Part shown: positions 35,568 through 45,031 of the stretch, one piece after another
Layout: each line of letters starts with the position of its first letter
Position numbering within the stretch: the stretch's first letter is position 1
Source: Vogesella indigofera
GTDB lineage: Bacteria; Pseudomonadota; Gammaproteobacteria; Burkholderiales; Chromobacteriaceae
Assembly (NCBI RefSeq): GCF_003633895.1
Contig: NZ_RBID01000014.1
Location: 1-64,000 of the forward strand
DNA length: 64,000 bases
Direction of reading: 5' to 3'
Position numbers and translations under genes: made by a program
Notes under the pieces: generated by a model
Seen by the model: only the letters and a program-made list of their open reading frames with translations
Told to the model about the DNA's origin: nothing
Database searches by the model: none

Positions 35568-35858
35568 ATGCTTAGCCAGAAACTGTTCGATGAAATCAGC
35601 AACAAGATCAGCGAGACCATCGCCGCCAGTCCGGCCAAGGACATCGAGAAAAACATCAAGGCGATGATGGGCGCCACCTTCGCGCGCATGGATCTGGTGA
35701 CGCGCGAGGAGTTCGACGTGCAGCAGGAAGTACTGGCCCGCACCCGCGAGCAGCTGACACAGCTGGAAACGCGCCTGCAGGCGCTGGAAGCCGCTGCCGC
35801 GCCTGCCGACGGCACCGCTGCGACTGACGCCCCCGTGGCTGACAGCGAAGCACAATAA
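35568..35858 (+). CDS. ubiK: Ubiquinone biosynthesis accessory factor UbiK (BMFP/YqiC family)
   Basis: This 96-aa membrane-fusogenic-type protein assists aerobic ubiquinone synthesis with UbiJ. The N-terminal amphipathic half is MLSQKLFDEISNKISETI. A C-terminal coiled coil (about residues 50-78, EEFDVQQEVLARTREQLTQLE) drives trimerisation, and an Ala/Pro-rich acidic tail follows. Length is slightly longer than in E. coli YqiC. It is 4 bases upstream of comM; that adjacency is common in betaproteobacteria. Confidence 0.9.
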   Translation: MLSQKLFDEISNKISETIAASPAKDIEKNIKAMMGATFARMDLVTREEFDVQQEVLARTREQLTQLETRLQALEAAAAPADGTAATDAPVADSEAQ

Positions 35859-35862
35859 ACCC

Positions 35863-37374
35863 ATGACGCTGGCCGTTTGCTTCAGTCGTGCCCTGTCCGG
35901 CTTGTGTGCGCCACAAGTCAGCGTTGAGGTGCACCTGTCAAACGGCTTGCCGTCGTTCACGCTGGTCGGCCTGCCGGATACCGAGGTCAAGGAAAGCCGT
36001 GAGCGGGTGCGTGCCGCGCTGCTGCAATCCGGCTTTGATTTCCCGGCGCGGCGCATTACCGTCAATCTGGCGCCGGCCGACCTGCCGAAGGAGTCCGGGC
36101 GTTTCGATTTGCCGCTGGCGATCGCCTTGCTGGCCGCCGCCGGGCAACTGCCGGCAGAACAGCTGGCCGGTTATGAACTGGCGGGTGAGCTGGGGCTGGG
36201 CGGCGAGTTGCGTCCGGTGCGTGGCGCGCTGGCGATGGTCAGTGCCGCGCGCGACAGCGGCCGCGCGTTCATCCTGCCGCGTGCCAGCGCCAACGAGGCG
36301 GCGCTGGTGCACGGCGTCAGCATCTTTGCCGCCGATACGCTGGCCGAGGTGTGCGCGCATCTGGCCGGTGTCGCCCGTTTGCCGGCGGTGTCGGCAACGC
36401 TGACGCCGCCAGCGGAGCAAGGCTATCCCGACCTGTCCGAAGTGCGTGGCCAGGGCGCAGCCAAGCTGGCGCTGGAGCTGGCCGCCGCCGGTGGCCACAG
36501 CCTGTTGATGCAGGGGCCGCCGGGTACCGGCAAGTCGATGTTGGCCGCACGCCTGCCCGGCATCCTGCCGCCGATGACACTGGACGAGGCGCTGGAGAGC
36601 GCGGCGGTACAGTCGCTGGGCAGCCAGGGTTTTGCCCTGTCCCGCTGGCGGACGCGTCCGTATCGCTCGCCGCACCATACCGCTTCTGCGGTGGCACTGG
36701 TCGGCGGCGGTTCCGAGCCGCGTCCCGGCGAGATCAGTCTTGCCCATCGCGGTGTGCTGTTTCTGGACGAGCTGCCGGAATACGATCGCAAAGTATTGGA
36801 GGTGTTGCGGGAACCGCTGGAGAGCGGCGAGATCCATATCTCCAGAGCCGCGCGGCAGGTAACCTATCCCGCGCGTTTCCAGTTGCTGGCAGCGATGAAT
36901 CCCTGCCCGTGCGGCTATCTGGGCCATCCGCGCAAGCCGTGTCGCTGTACGCCCGAGCAGGTCAGCCGATATCGCGCTAAAATATCGGGTCCGTTGTTGG
37001 ACCGTTTTGACTTGATGGTGGAAGTCGGCGGTTTGTCGCTTGACGAGCTGCAGGCCTTGCCCAGTGGCGAAGGCAGCCAGGCGGTACGCGAGCGGGTGGC
37101 CGCGGCGCGCGAGCGGCAGTTGCAACGGCAGGGCAAGATCAATGCCGAGTTGAACTCGGCGGAGCTGGCCGAGGTCTGCCCGTTGCCGGCGGCGGAAAGC
37201 GCATTACTGAACCAGATGCTGGACAAGCTGGACTTGTCGGCGCGTGCCTATTTCCGGGTGCTGCGCATTGCGCGCACGCTGGCGGATCTTGGCGGGCACG
37301 CCTATCCGCTACGGTCACATCTGTTGCAGGCAGTACAATTCAGGCGAGGGTTGGCCAGCTTTGGCAGTCGTTGA
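35863..37374 (+). CDS. comM: ComM/YifB-family AAA+ ATPase (Mg-chelatase-like)
   Basis: A 503-aa protein with an N-terminal ChlI-type fold (VEVHLSNGLPSFTLVGLPDTEVKESRERVR), a central AAA+ domain with Walker A GPPGTGKS (218-225) and Walker B LFLDELPE. It also has the signature RSPHHTASAVALVGGG and a zinc-ribbon segment NPCPCGYLGHPRKPCRCT, then a C-terminal helical domain. ComM is a hexameric helicase that drives branch migration of incoming DNA during natural transformation. Its presence together with ComEA in this window makes competence plausible. Long antisense frames here are shadows. Confidence 0.95.
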   Translation: MTLAVCFSRALSGLCAPQVSVEVHLSNGLPSFTLVGLPDTEVKESRERVRAALLQSGFDFPARRITVNLAPADLPKESGRFDLPLAIALLAAAGQLPAEQLAGYELAGELGLGGELRPVRGALAMVSAARDSGRAFILPRASANEAALVHGVSIFAADTLAEVCAHLAGVARLPAVSATLTPPAEQGYPDLSEVRGQGAAKLALELAAAGGHSLLMQGPPGTGKSMLAARLPGILPPMTLDEALESAAVQSLGSQGFALSRWRTRPYRSPHHTASAVALVGGGSEPRPGEISLAHRGVLFLDELPEYDRKVLEVLREPLESGEIHISRAARQVTYPARFQLLAAMNPCPCGYLGHPRKPCRCTPEQVSRYRAKISGPLLDRFDLMVEVGGLSLDELQALPSGEGSQAVRERVAAARERQLQRQGKINAELNSAELAEVCPLPAAESALLNQMLDKLDLSARAYFRVLRIARTLADLGGHAYPLRSHLLQAVQFRRGLASFGSR

Positions 37375-37415
37375 ATCCCCGTGTTGTTGGCAATACCCTC
37401 CATTTAGTGAGTTTC

Positions 37416-38093
37416 ATGAGTAATCGAGATTTGAAGCAGGTGCGTAGTTCCTCCCGCAAACCGTCCGGCAACAGCAAGGGCGGTGGCGGCATGATGGCCG
37501 GCGTGCTGGTCGGCCTGATCGTCGGCGTCGGCGTGGCGATCGGCGTGGCGTTTTACATGAACAAGGCCAGCGTGCCGTACAGCAATCTGGAGCGCTTGCA
37601 GGCTACGCGCTCCACCGCGTCGGCTCCGGCTACCGAGGTGTTGGTGCCGGGGGCAAAACTGAATACCGCCGAGCCGGCACCGGTGGTGACGACCCCGAAA
37701 GCGGTGGCATCGCAGAGTGCTACCGTGGCGCCGCAGGACGACGAGCAGCGCTTTGATTTTTACAAGATCCTGCCGGGGCAGCTGGAAGCGGTACCGGTCG
37801 ATCCGGCGCAGGGAACTGATGCCAAGGCCGAGCGTCCGACAGTGGCACCGGCCAAGCTCTATCTGCAGGCTGGCGCGTTCAATAACGAAAGCGATGCCGA
37901 CAATATGAAGGCCAAGCTGGCGTTGATGGGGGTGGAGGCCAACATCCTGTCCAGCAATGTGCCGGAAAAAGGCCTGATTCACCGGGTGCGGATCGGCCCG
38001 TTCGAGCGGGCTGCCGATGTCGACGCCTTGCGTCAGCGCCTGCGGCAGGACGGTATTGATGTCGTGGTGGTGAAGTTGTCAGCCAAACAATAA
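37416..38093 (+). CDS. SPOR-domain membrane protein (FtsN/DedD-like)
   Basis: A 225-aa bitopic protein: a basic cytoplasmic start (SNRDLKQVRSSSRKPSGNSKG), one membrane helix (MMAGVLVGLIVGVGVAIGVAFY), a Pro/Ala/Thr-rich periplasmic linker, and a C-terminal SPOR domain. The SPOR domain (about residues 148-220; KLYLQAGAFNNESDADNMKAKL, HRVRIGPFERAADVDALRQRL) binds denuded septal peptidoglycan. The topology matches the FtsN/DedD cell-division group. I chose the ATG at 37416 because the basic segment then immediately precedes the helix. It is directly followed by dsbA, as often in betaproteobacteria. Confidence 0.88.
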   Translation: MSNRDLKQVRSSSRKPSGNSKGGGGMMAGVLVGLIVGVGVAIGVAFYMNKASVPYSNLERLQATRSTASAPATEVLVPGAKLNTAEPAPVVTTPKAVASQSATVAPQDDEQRFDFYKILPGQLEAVPVDPAQGTDAKAERPTVAPAKLYLQAGAFNNESDADNMKAKLALMGVEANILSSNVPEKGLIHRVRIGPFERAADVDALRQRLRQDGIDVVVVKLSAKQ

Positions 38094-38106
38094 TCTAGTG
38101 GATTTC

Positions 38107-38715
38107 ATGATGAAAAAATGGGTATTAGCTGCACTATTCCTGTCGTCGTCGCTGGTGCATGCTGCGCTGGTCGAAGGCCGTGACTACACCGTGCTGGCCA
38201 AGCCGCAGCCTACCGTTGCCGCCGGCAAGGTGGAGGTGATCGAGTTCTTCTCTTACGCCTGCATTCATTGCTACAACTTGGATCCGGCGCTGGAAGCCTG
38301 GCGCAAGAAGCTGCCAGCCAATGTGGAGTTCCGTCGCGAGCAGATCGTATGGAACAAGCCGATGGAAGGGTTGGCCCGCCTGTATGCCACCTTCAATGCT
38401 ACCAAGACACTGGAAAAGCTGCATCAGCCTGCGTTTGAAGCGGTGATGAAGAAGAGCATCAACCTGGGTGAGGAAGACAAGCTGCGCCAGTGGCTGCCAA
38501 GCCAGGGCGTCAATACCGCCAGCTTCATGCAGACCTACAAGTCGTTTGGCGTGAATGCGCAGGTAGCTCGCGCCAGCAAGATGACCCGCGATTATGCGGT
38601 GCAGGGCACGCCAGCGATCGTGGTCGGTGGCAAGTACATGGCGCAGCCGGCGGAGCCGGCACGCCTGCTGCAGGTGGTCAACGAGCTAGTGGCCAAGGTG
38701 GCGAGCGGCAAATAA
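38107..38715 (+). CDS. dsbA: Thiol:disulfide interchange protein DsbA
   Basis: A 202-aa periplasmic oxidase with a signal peptide (MKKWVLAALFLSSSLVHA) and the thioredoxin-fold active site FFSYACIHCYNLD (C52-I-H-C55). It also has the cis-Pro loop GTPAIVVGGKYM. It introduces disulfides into exported proteins. Two adjacent ATGs (38107 and 38110) are possible; GTGGA lies 4 and 7 bases upstream of them. It is followed by a terminator. CIHC is a less common dipeptide than CPHC but occurs in betaproteobacterial DsbA. Confidence 0.93.
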   Translation: MMKKWVLAALFLSSSLVHAALVEGRDYTVLAKPQPTVAAGKVEVIEFFSYACIHCYNLDPALEAWRKKLPANVEFRREQIVWNKPMEGLARLYATFNATKTLEKLHQPAFEAVMKKSINLGEEDKLRQWLPSQGVNTASFMQTYKSFGVNAQVARASKMTRDYAVQGTPAIVVGGKYMAQPAEPARLLQVVNELVAKVASGK

Positions 38716-38735
38716 GCGCCGCACGCGGGCAACAC

Positions 38736-38762
38736 AAGGGTCGTCTGTGGACGGCCCTTTTA
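38736..38762 (+). terminator. Intrinsic terminator after dsbA
   Basis: AAGGGTCGTC (38736-38745), loop TGTG, GACGGCCCTT (38750-38759), with one G-T wobble, then TTAT. It is 20 bases after the dsbA stop. Confidence 0.8.
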
Positions 38763-38785
38763 TATTGAAGTGAAAGATCGGGGGC

Positions 38786-39607
38786 GTGGTGGACTGGTTG
38801 TTTTTGGCGAAAGCATTGTTGTTGGGGGTGGTGGAGGGCTTGACCGAGTTTCTGCCGGTATCCAGTACCGGCCACCTGATTGTGATCGGCGACCTGATCG
38901 GCTTCTTTAACGAAGGCAAGGTGTTTGAAGTGGCGATCCAGCTGGGGGCGATCCTGGCGGTGCTGTTTGAGTACCGGCAGCGTTTTGTCAGTGTCGCGAC
39001 CGGTTTGCGCTCCGATCCCAAGGCGCAACGCTTCGTGCTGAACCTGCTGGTGGCGTTCCTGCCGGCGGCGGTAATGGGGCTGCTGTTCATCAAGCAGATC
39101 AAGTTCTACTTCTTCAATCCGGTCAGCGTCGCCACTGCATTGATCGTTGGCGGGCTGCTGATCCTGTACGCCGAGCGCCGCACCCACACTGCACGGGTGC
39201 ACCAGGTGGATGACATCGGCTGGCGCGATGCGCTGAAGGTCGGCTGTGCCCAAGTGCTGGCGATGATTCCGGGCACCTCGCGCTCCGGCGCCACCATCAT
39301 CGGCGGCATGTTCTTCGGTCTGGATCGCAAGGTCGCTGCCGAGTTCTCCTTCTTCCTCGCGGTGCCGACCATGTTTGCCGCCACTTTCTACGACTTGTAC
39401 AAGCATCGCGACGTGCTGTCGCTGAGCGATGCGCCGATGTTCGCGGTCGGCTTCGTGGCCGCCTTTATCAGTGCCTTGCTGGCGGTGCGCACCCTGGTAC
39501 GCTTCATCGCCACCCATACCTACGAAGTTTTTGCCTGGTACCGTATCGTGTTCGGTGTGGTCATCCTGGCGACCTGGTACTGGGGCTGGGTGAGCTGGAG
39601 CGTTTAA
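38786..39607 (+). CDS. uppP: Undecaprenyl-diphosphatase UppP (BacA)
   Basis: A 273-aa polytopic membrane enzyme that recycles undecaprenyl pyrophosphate to the monophosphate, needed for peptidoglycan and for the O-unit carrier used by the polysaccharide locus. Both family motifs are present: [19 protein letters not shown] at the start and [16 protein letters not shown] near the middle, with the catalytic Glu, Ser and Arg residues. About eight hydrophobic segments are visible. Two tandem GTG codons (38786, 38789) can start it, with GGGGG upstream. Confidence 0.95.
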   Translation: MVDWLFLAKALLLGVVEGLTEFLPVSSTGHLIVIGDLIGFFNEGKVFEVAIQLGAILAVLFEYRQRFVSVATGLRSDPKAQRFVLNLLVAFLPAAVMGLLFIKQIKFYFFNPVSVATALIVGGLLILYAERRTHTARVHQVDDIGWRDALKVGCAQVLAMIPGTSRSGATIIGGMFFGLDRKVAAEFSFFLAVPTMFAATFYDLYKHRDVLSLSDAPMFAVGFVAAFISALLAVRTLVRFIATHTYEVFAWYRIVFGVVILATWYWGWVSWSV

Positions 39608-39651
39608 TGCTTGACGGCGGGATCCAGGCAAGGTACTATCTCTTTCTCAGT

Positions 39652-39728
<77 letters not shown>

Positions 39729-39736
39729 AGGATTTT

Positions 39737-39770
39737 AAAAGCCGTCAATCAATCAGATTGACGGCTTTTT
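39737..39770 (+). terminator. Intrinsic terminator after tRNA-fMet
   Basis: AAAAGCCGTCAATC (39737-39750), loop AATCA, GATTGACGGCTTTT (39756-39769), T-run. It starts 9 bases after the tRNA end. Confidence 0.95.
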
Positions 39771-39819
39771 GTCGTGCACAATTTTTGTGCAGACCGGCGG
39801 CCATCATGGTGCGGCCATG

Positions 39820-39843
39820 AAAAAAAGCCACCCGACGGGTGGC
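39820..39843 (-). terminator. Intrinsic terminator of purB
   Basis: On the minus strand GCCACCC, loop GTC, GGGTGGC, then seven T. It lies 27 bases after the purB stop, with a repeat copy at 39856-39867 between them. Confidence 0.93.
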
Positions 39844-39855
39844 TTTGTGCTTGCA

Positions 39856-39867
39856 AGGTTGGCCGCA
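39856..39867 (+). repeat. AGGTTGGCCGCA repeat, copy by the purB stop
   Basis: Exact 12-mer two bases from the purB stop codon and 12 bases from its terminator stem. Confidence 0.85.
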
Positions 39868-39869
39868 GC

Positions 39870-41243
<1,374 letters not shown>

Positions 41244-41303
41244 TCAGTGCTTCCAGGTTGCTGGCCAGCAGAACTGGCCGGTTGCTTCAAAAAGAAATGG
41301 GGT

Positions 41304-41315
41304 AGGTTGGCCGCA
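41304..41315 (+). repeat. AGGTTGGCCGCA repeat, copy by the ATP-grasp stop
   Basis: Exact 12-mer, 1 base from the stop codon of the ATP-grasp gene, in the purB intergenic gap. Confidence 0.85.
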
Positions 41316-41316
41316 A

Positions 41317-42216
41317 TCAAGCGGCCAGGCGGCGTGCGATGCCGGCAGCCAGCTTGTCGGCGGCGGGCGGGCAAAAGCGGAAAAACAGTTCCGGCTCGAT
41401 CATTTCCAGTTCCATGATCGCCAGCGCGCCATCGTTGTCGCGGATCAGGTCGACGCGGGCGTACAGCACGTCGAACGGTACCGCCGCAACCGCGGCCTCG
41501 GCGAACAGGATCTCGTCGGCCGACGGCTCGAAGCGGTGCACGCTGCCGCCGTGGTCGTCCTGCACGCGGAAATCGCCGGCCTTGGGGGTCTTGCGGATGG
41601 CGTGGGTGTACTGGCCGTCGATCACCATCAGCGACAGCTCGCCCTGTTCCAGTATGTTGCGCTGGAACGGTTGCAGCATCAGCGCTTCCTGTTCCACCAG
41701 TTCGCCGAAGGTGCACTCGTGCTGTTCGCTGTCGAGGGCGTGGAAGCGATAGGTGTGACGGGCGGCGCCGGAGACGGTGGGTTTCAGGATGACTTCTTCC
41801 CAGCCGCTCTCGGCGACGATATGCGCCATCGAACGCGGATCGCCGCGCTCGATGAACAGGGTCGGCACGATGTTGACGTCTCGTTCGGCCAGCACGCCGA
41901 GGTAGTGCTTGTCGATGTTCCAGTGGATCAGGCCGGCCTCGTTGAACAGGCGGGTGCTGCGGCTGACCTGGGCCAGCCACGGTGCGAATTCGGCAAAGCG
42001 GTGGAAGTAGTCCCAGGTGCTGCGGAACACGGCGGCGCGACATTGTGTCCAGTCGTAGGCCGGGTCGGCCCAGTCCTTGCGGCCAACCTTGAGTCCCTGT
42101 TGTTCCAGGGCGGCGAGCACCAGATTGTCCTCGGTGTGCACCTGCTGGCTGTACCAGTCGGCGGCATCCAGCGACAGCAGTTTGTGATCGGTCAGCACGA
42201 CTACGTCGTAATGCAT
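41317..42216 (-). CDS. ATP-grasp family protein of unknown substrate
   Basis: This 299-aa protein has the ATP-grasp layout. The N-terminal part (MHYDVVVLTDHKLLSLDAAD) is followed by VILKPTVSGAARHTYRF (ATP-binding Lys), LMLQPFQRNILEQGELSLMVIDGQYTHAIRKTPK, FDVLYARVDLIRDNDGALAIMELEMIEPELFF (metal ligands Glu/Asp). Related proteins include RimK- and glutathione-synthetase-like ligases and the cycloserine enzyme DcsG. The substrate is unknown. It lies 76 bases upstream of purB on the same strand and may be co-transcribed with it. A repeat 12-mer is embedded at 42078-42089. Confidence 0.78.
   Translation of the reverse strand: MHYDVVVLTDHKLLSLDAADWYSQQVHTEDNLVLAALEQQGLKVGRKDWADPAYDWTQCRAAVFRSTWDYFHRFAEFAPWLAQVSRSTRLFNEAGLIHWNIDKHYLGVLAERDVNIVPTLFIERGDPRSMAHIVAESGWEEVILKPTVSGAARHTYRFHALDSEQHECTFGELVEQEALMLQPFQRNILEQGELSLMVIDGQYTHAIRKTPKAGDFRVQDDHGGSVHRFEPSADEILFAEAAVAAVPFDVLYARVDLIRDNDGALAIMELEMIEPELFFRFCPPAADKLAAGIARRLAA
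42078..42089 (-). repeat. AGGTTGGCCGCA repeat, copy inside the ATP-grasp gene
   Basis: Exact 12-mer on the coding strand, encoding Lys-Val-Gly-Arg-Lys in this frame. Confidence 0.8.
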
Positions 42217-42245
42217 ATGCGGTACTCTAATCCGTGTGCAATGTG

Positions 42246-42276
42246 AAAAACGGGGCCGGCCGTCGCCGGCACCCGT
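42246..42276 (-). terminator. Probable intrinsic terminator of ffh
   Basis: On the minus strand AACGGGTGCCGGC, loop GAC, GGCCGGCCCCGT with a small bulge, then TTTTT. It starts just after the ffh stop codon. Confidence 0.7.
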
Positions 42277-42280
42277 TGCC

Positions 42281-43636
42281 TTACATGCCAGGCATCATGC
42301 CTTTCATGCCCTTCATCAGTTTCATCATGCCGCCCTTGGACGAGAACTGCTTCATCATCTTCTGGGTCTGCTCGAACTGTTTCAGCAGGCGATTGACTTC
42401 CTGCACGCTGACGCCGGAGCCGGTGGCGATGCGGCGCTTGCGGCTGGCTTTCAGCAATTCCGGCTTGCGGCGCTCTTCCATGGTCATCGCGTTGATGATG
42501 CCCTCGATGCGGCGCATGGATTTTTCGGCCTCGGCGCCCTGCACGCCCTTGGCCAGCTGGCCGATCTCGCCCGGCATCTTTTCCAGCAGGCTGGTCATGC
42601 CGCCCATCTTCTTCATCTGCTGCATCTGCGCCTTGAAGTCCTCGAGGTCGAAACCCTTGCCGGACTTCAGCTTCTTGGCCATCGCCTGCGCTTCTTTTTC
42701 GTCGATGCCTTTCTGCACATCTTCGATCAGCGACAGCACGTCACCCATGCCCAGAATGCGGCTGGCGAGACGGTCGGGGTGGAACGGCTCGAGGCCGGTC
42801 AGTTTTTCGCCGACACCGATGAACTTGATCGGCTTGCCGGTGATGTGGCGTACCGACAGCGCGGCACCGCCACGCGAGTCGCCGTCCATCTTGGTCAGGA
42901 TCACGCCGGTCAGCGGCAGGGTCTCGTTGAAGGCCTTGGCGGTGTTGACCGCATCCTGGCCCTGCATCGCGTCGACCACGAACAGGGTTTCGATCGGGTT
43001 GAGGAAGGCGTGCAGCGCCTTGATCTCGGCCATCATCGCTTCGTCGATGGCGAGGCGGCCGGCGGTATCGACCATCAGCACGTCAAACAGGTGGCGTTTG
43101 GCGTGATCCAGCGCGGCGGCGGCGATGTCCAGCGGCTTCTGGTCCGGCGACGACGGGAAGAACTCGACGCCGACCTGTTCGGCCAGCGTCTTCAGCTGTT
43201 CGATCGCGGCCGGACGGTACACGTCGGCGGAGACCACCAGAATCCTCTTCTTCTGGGTCTCTTTCAGCAGCTTGGACAGCTTGCCGACGGTGGTGGTCTT
43301 GCCGGCGCCCTGCAGGCCGGCCATCAGCACGATCGCCGGCGGTACGGCGGCCAGGTTCAGCGCGTCGTTCTTGTCCCCCATCAGTCGCACCAGCTCGTCG
43401 TTGACGATGCCGATCAGCGCCTGGCCCGGGGTCAGGCTGCCCATCACTTCCTGGCCCAGCGCGCGTTCCTTGACCTGCGCGATGAAAGTCTTGACGACCG
43501 GGAGCGCGACGTCGGCCTCCAGCAAGGCCAGCCGTACTTCGCGCAAGGCGTCCTGGATGTTGGTTTCGCTGATGCGCGCCTGACCACGGATGGTTTTCAG
43601 TGCACTGGTAAGTCTGGAAGTAAGGTTGTCGAGCAT
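42281..43636 (-). CDS. ffh: Signal recognition particle protein Ffh
   Basis: A 451-aa GTPase that, with 4.5S RNA, targets inner-membrane proteins to FtsY. The N domain (MLDNLTSRLTSALKTIRGQARI) is followed by the G domain with GLQGAGKTTT (107-116), VSADVYRPAAIEQL, VDTAGRLAIDE and TKMDGDSRGG. The C-terminal M domain is Met-rich and ends in GGMMKLMKGMKGMMPGM. It is transcribed divergently from the CcsA-like gene, a layout kept from E. coli (ffh-ypjD). Confidence 0.98.
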   Translation of the reverse strand: MLDNLTSRLTSALKTIRGQARISETNIQDALREVRLALLEADVALPVVKTFIAQVKERALGQEVMGSLTPGQALIGIVNDELVRLMGDKNDALNLAAVPPAIVLMAGLQGAGKTTTVGKLSKLLKETQKKRILVVSADVYRPAAIEQLKTLAEQVGVEFFPSSPDQKPLDIAAAALDHAKRHLFDVLMVDTAGRLAIDEAMMAEIKALHAFLNPIETLFVVDAMQGQDAVNTAKAFNETLPLTGVILTKMDGDSRGGAALSVRHITGKPIKFIGVGEKLTGLEPFHPDRLASRILGMGDVLSLIEDVQKGIDEKEAQAMAKKLKSGKGFDLEDFKAQMQQMKKMGGMTSLLEKMPGEIGQLAKGVQGAEAEKSMRRIEGIINAMTMEERRKPELLKASRKRRIATGSGVSVQEVNRLLKQFEQTQKMMKQFSSKGGMMKLMKGMKGMMPGM

Positions 43637-43739
43637 GCGGTGTCCTTCTGTCTGCCAAGCAAGGGCTGCTTTGGTGTAGACTCTTTAATCATTTATTTTA
43701 CCACGAGCCGCCCCCGGTTCGCAGACCTGCCACACCTCC

Positions 43740-44555
43740 ATGAGCGGATTACTTTTCATCTTGGTCACTTTGTTGACTTTTGGTTACCTGGGCCTGGCGG
43801 TTCACTACCTTGGCCACTGGCGCGGGCATGTGCTGTGGCCACGCCAGAGCGGTATCGAGCACTCCTTGCTGGGGGCGCTGCTGCTGCTGCACGCCATCGT
43901 GCTGACGCTGCCGGTTTTCCATAGCGGCACGGTGAGCCTGGGGTTGGGTACCGCGCTGTCGCTGCTGTCGTGGATGATGTTGCTGATCTTCTGGACCGGC
44001 AGCTATTTCTCCCGCATGGAAGGGCTGCAGACCTTTCTGGTGCCGGTCGCGTTCGTCGCGGTGCTGCTGGCGGAAATCCTGCCGCTGCCGCGCAATACCT
44101 ATGCCGTGAACGATGTCGCTTTTCTGCTGCATATGGTGGTGTCGCTGCTGGCTTACAGCCTGTTTGCCATCGGGGCACTGATCGCAATCCTGATGCTGAT
44201 GCAGGAGCGGGCACTGCACGAGCGCAAGCCGGGGCGCCTGTCCGGCAAGCTGCCGCCGTTAATGGTGATGGAAAACCTGATGTTCCAGACGCTGGGCACC
44301 GGTTTCCTACTGCTGACCGCCAGTCTGGCCAGCGGCGTGCTCTTTTCCGAGGAAGTGTTTGGCAAGCCGGCGGTATTCAGCCACAAGACCGTGTTTGCGG
44401 TGACGTCCTGGCTGGTGTTCGGCGCCTTGCTGGTTGGCCGCAAGTATCGCGGCTGGCGCGGCAGGATGGCGATACGCTGGACGCTGGGCGGTTTTGCGCT
44501 GTTGTTGCTGGCGTACATCGGAACCAAGGCGGTAATGCAATTTGTCTTGCATTGA
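43740..44555 (+). CDS. ypjD: CcsA-like inner membrane protein (YpjD family)
   Basis: A 271-aa polytopic protein with eight or so membrane segments and the cytochrome c assembly domain. LLGALLLLHAIVLTLPVF and NDVAFLLHMVVSLLAYSLFAIGALIAILMLMQE hold conserved His positions. The family relates to CcsA/CcmC heme-handling proteins, but E. coli YpjD has no proven heme role and is linked to metal or stress phenotypes. Divergent placement next to ffh is conserved. No Trp-rich WWD motif typical of cytochrome c synthases is obvious, so I avoid naming it CcsA. Confidence 0.85.
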   Translation: MSGLLFILVTLLTFGYLGLAVHYLGHWRGHVLWPRQSGIEHSLLGALLLLHAIVLTLPVFHSGTVSLGLGTALSLLSWMMLLIFWTGSYFSRMEGLQTFLVPVAFVAVLLAEILPLPRNTYAVNDVAFLLHMVVSLLAYSLFAIGALIAILMLMQERALHERKPGRLSGKLPPLMVMENLMFQTLGTGFLLLTASLASGVLFSEEVFGKPAVFSHKTVFAVTSWLVFGALLVGRKYRGWRGRMAIRWTLGGFALLLLAYIGTKAVMQFVLH

Positions 44556-44612
44556 TGTTTATTTATTTGGGATATTTGTTGCGCGGTCATTAAAAACCAT
44601 GGGAGCCAAATA

Positions 44613-44960
44613 ATGAAACTGTTCTTCGCTGCATTGCTGTCCCTGCTGTTCTCCGTGGCAGCGTTCGCTGCCGTCAATGCCAACACTGCCAGCCAGCAGG
44701 AGCTGGAGTCGCTGAACGGCATCGGCCCGGTCAAGGCCAAGGCGATCATCGACTATCGCACCAAGAATGGCCCGTTCAAGAGCTACGCCGATCTGGAAAA
44801 CGTGCCGGGCATCGGTGCCAAGACCCTGGAAAAGCTGAAGGCGGATCTGCAGGTCGGTGGTGGCACAGCCAAGGCGGCGACCAAGACACCGGCAGCCAAA
44901 CCTGCGACTACCGCCAAGCCGACCGTGGTACCGGCACCGGCCCCGGCGAAAAAGCCGTAA
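44613..44960 (+). CDS. comEA: ComEA-family helix-hairpin-helix DNA-binding protein
   Basis: A 115-aa exported protein: signal peptide MKLFFAALLSLLFSVAAFAAV, then two helix-hairpin-helix motifs (NANTASQQELESLNGIGPVKAKAIIDYR and YADLENVPGIGAKTLEKLKADL). A Lys/Ala/Pro-rich basic tail may add DNA affinity. Periplasmic ComEA pulls transforming DNA through the outer membrane by ratcheting in Neisseria and Vibrio. Its presence with comM is relevant to the repeated 12-mer in this window. A strong terminator follows. Confidence 0.9.
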   Translation: MKLFFAALLSLLFSVAAFAAVNANTASQQELESLNGIGPVKAKAIIDYRTKNGPFKSYADLENVPGIGAKTLEKLKADLQVGGGTAKAATKTPAAKPATTAKPTVVPAPAPAKKP

Positions 44961-44983
44961 GCTGAACACCCGCCAGCCCCAAC

Positions 44984-45014
44984 AAAAAACCTGCACCGTG
45001 GTGCAGGTTTTTTT
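44984..45014. terminator. Bidirectional terminator between comEA and the deacetylase gene
   Basis: AAAAAACCTGCACC and GGTGCAGGTTTTTTT are near perfect complements with a 2-base centre, A-run and T-run on either side. It serves comEA (plus strand) and the deacetylase (minus strand). Confidence 0.93.
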
Positions 45015-45031
45015 ACGACCGTACGGCACGA

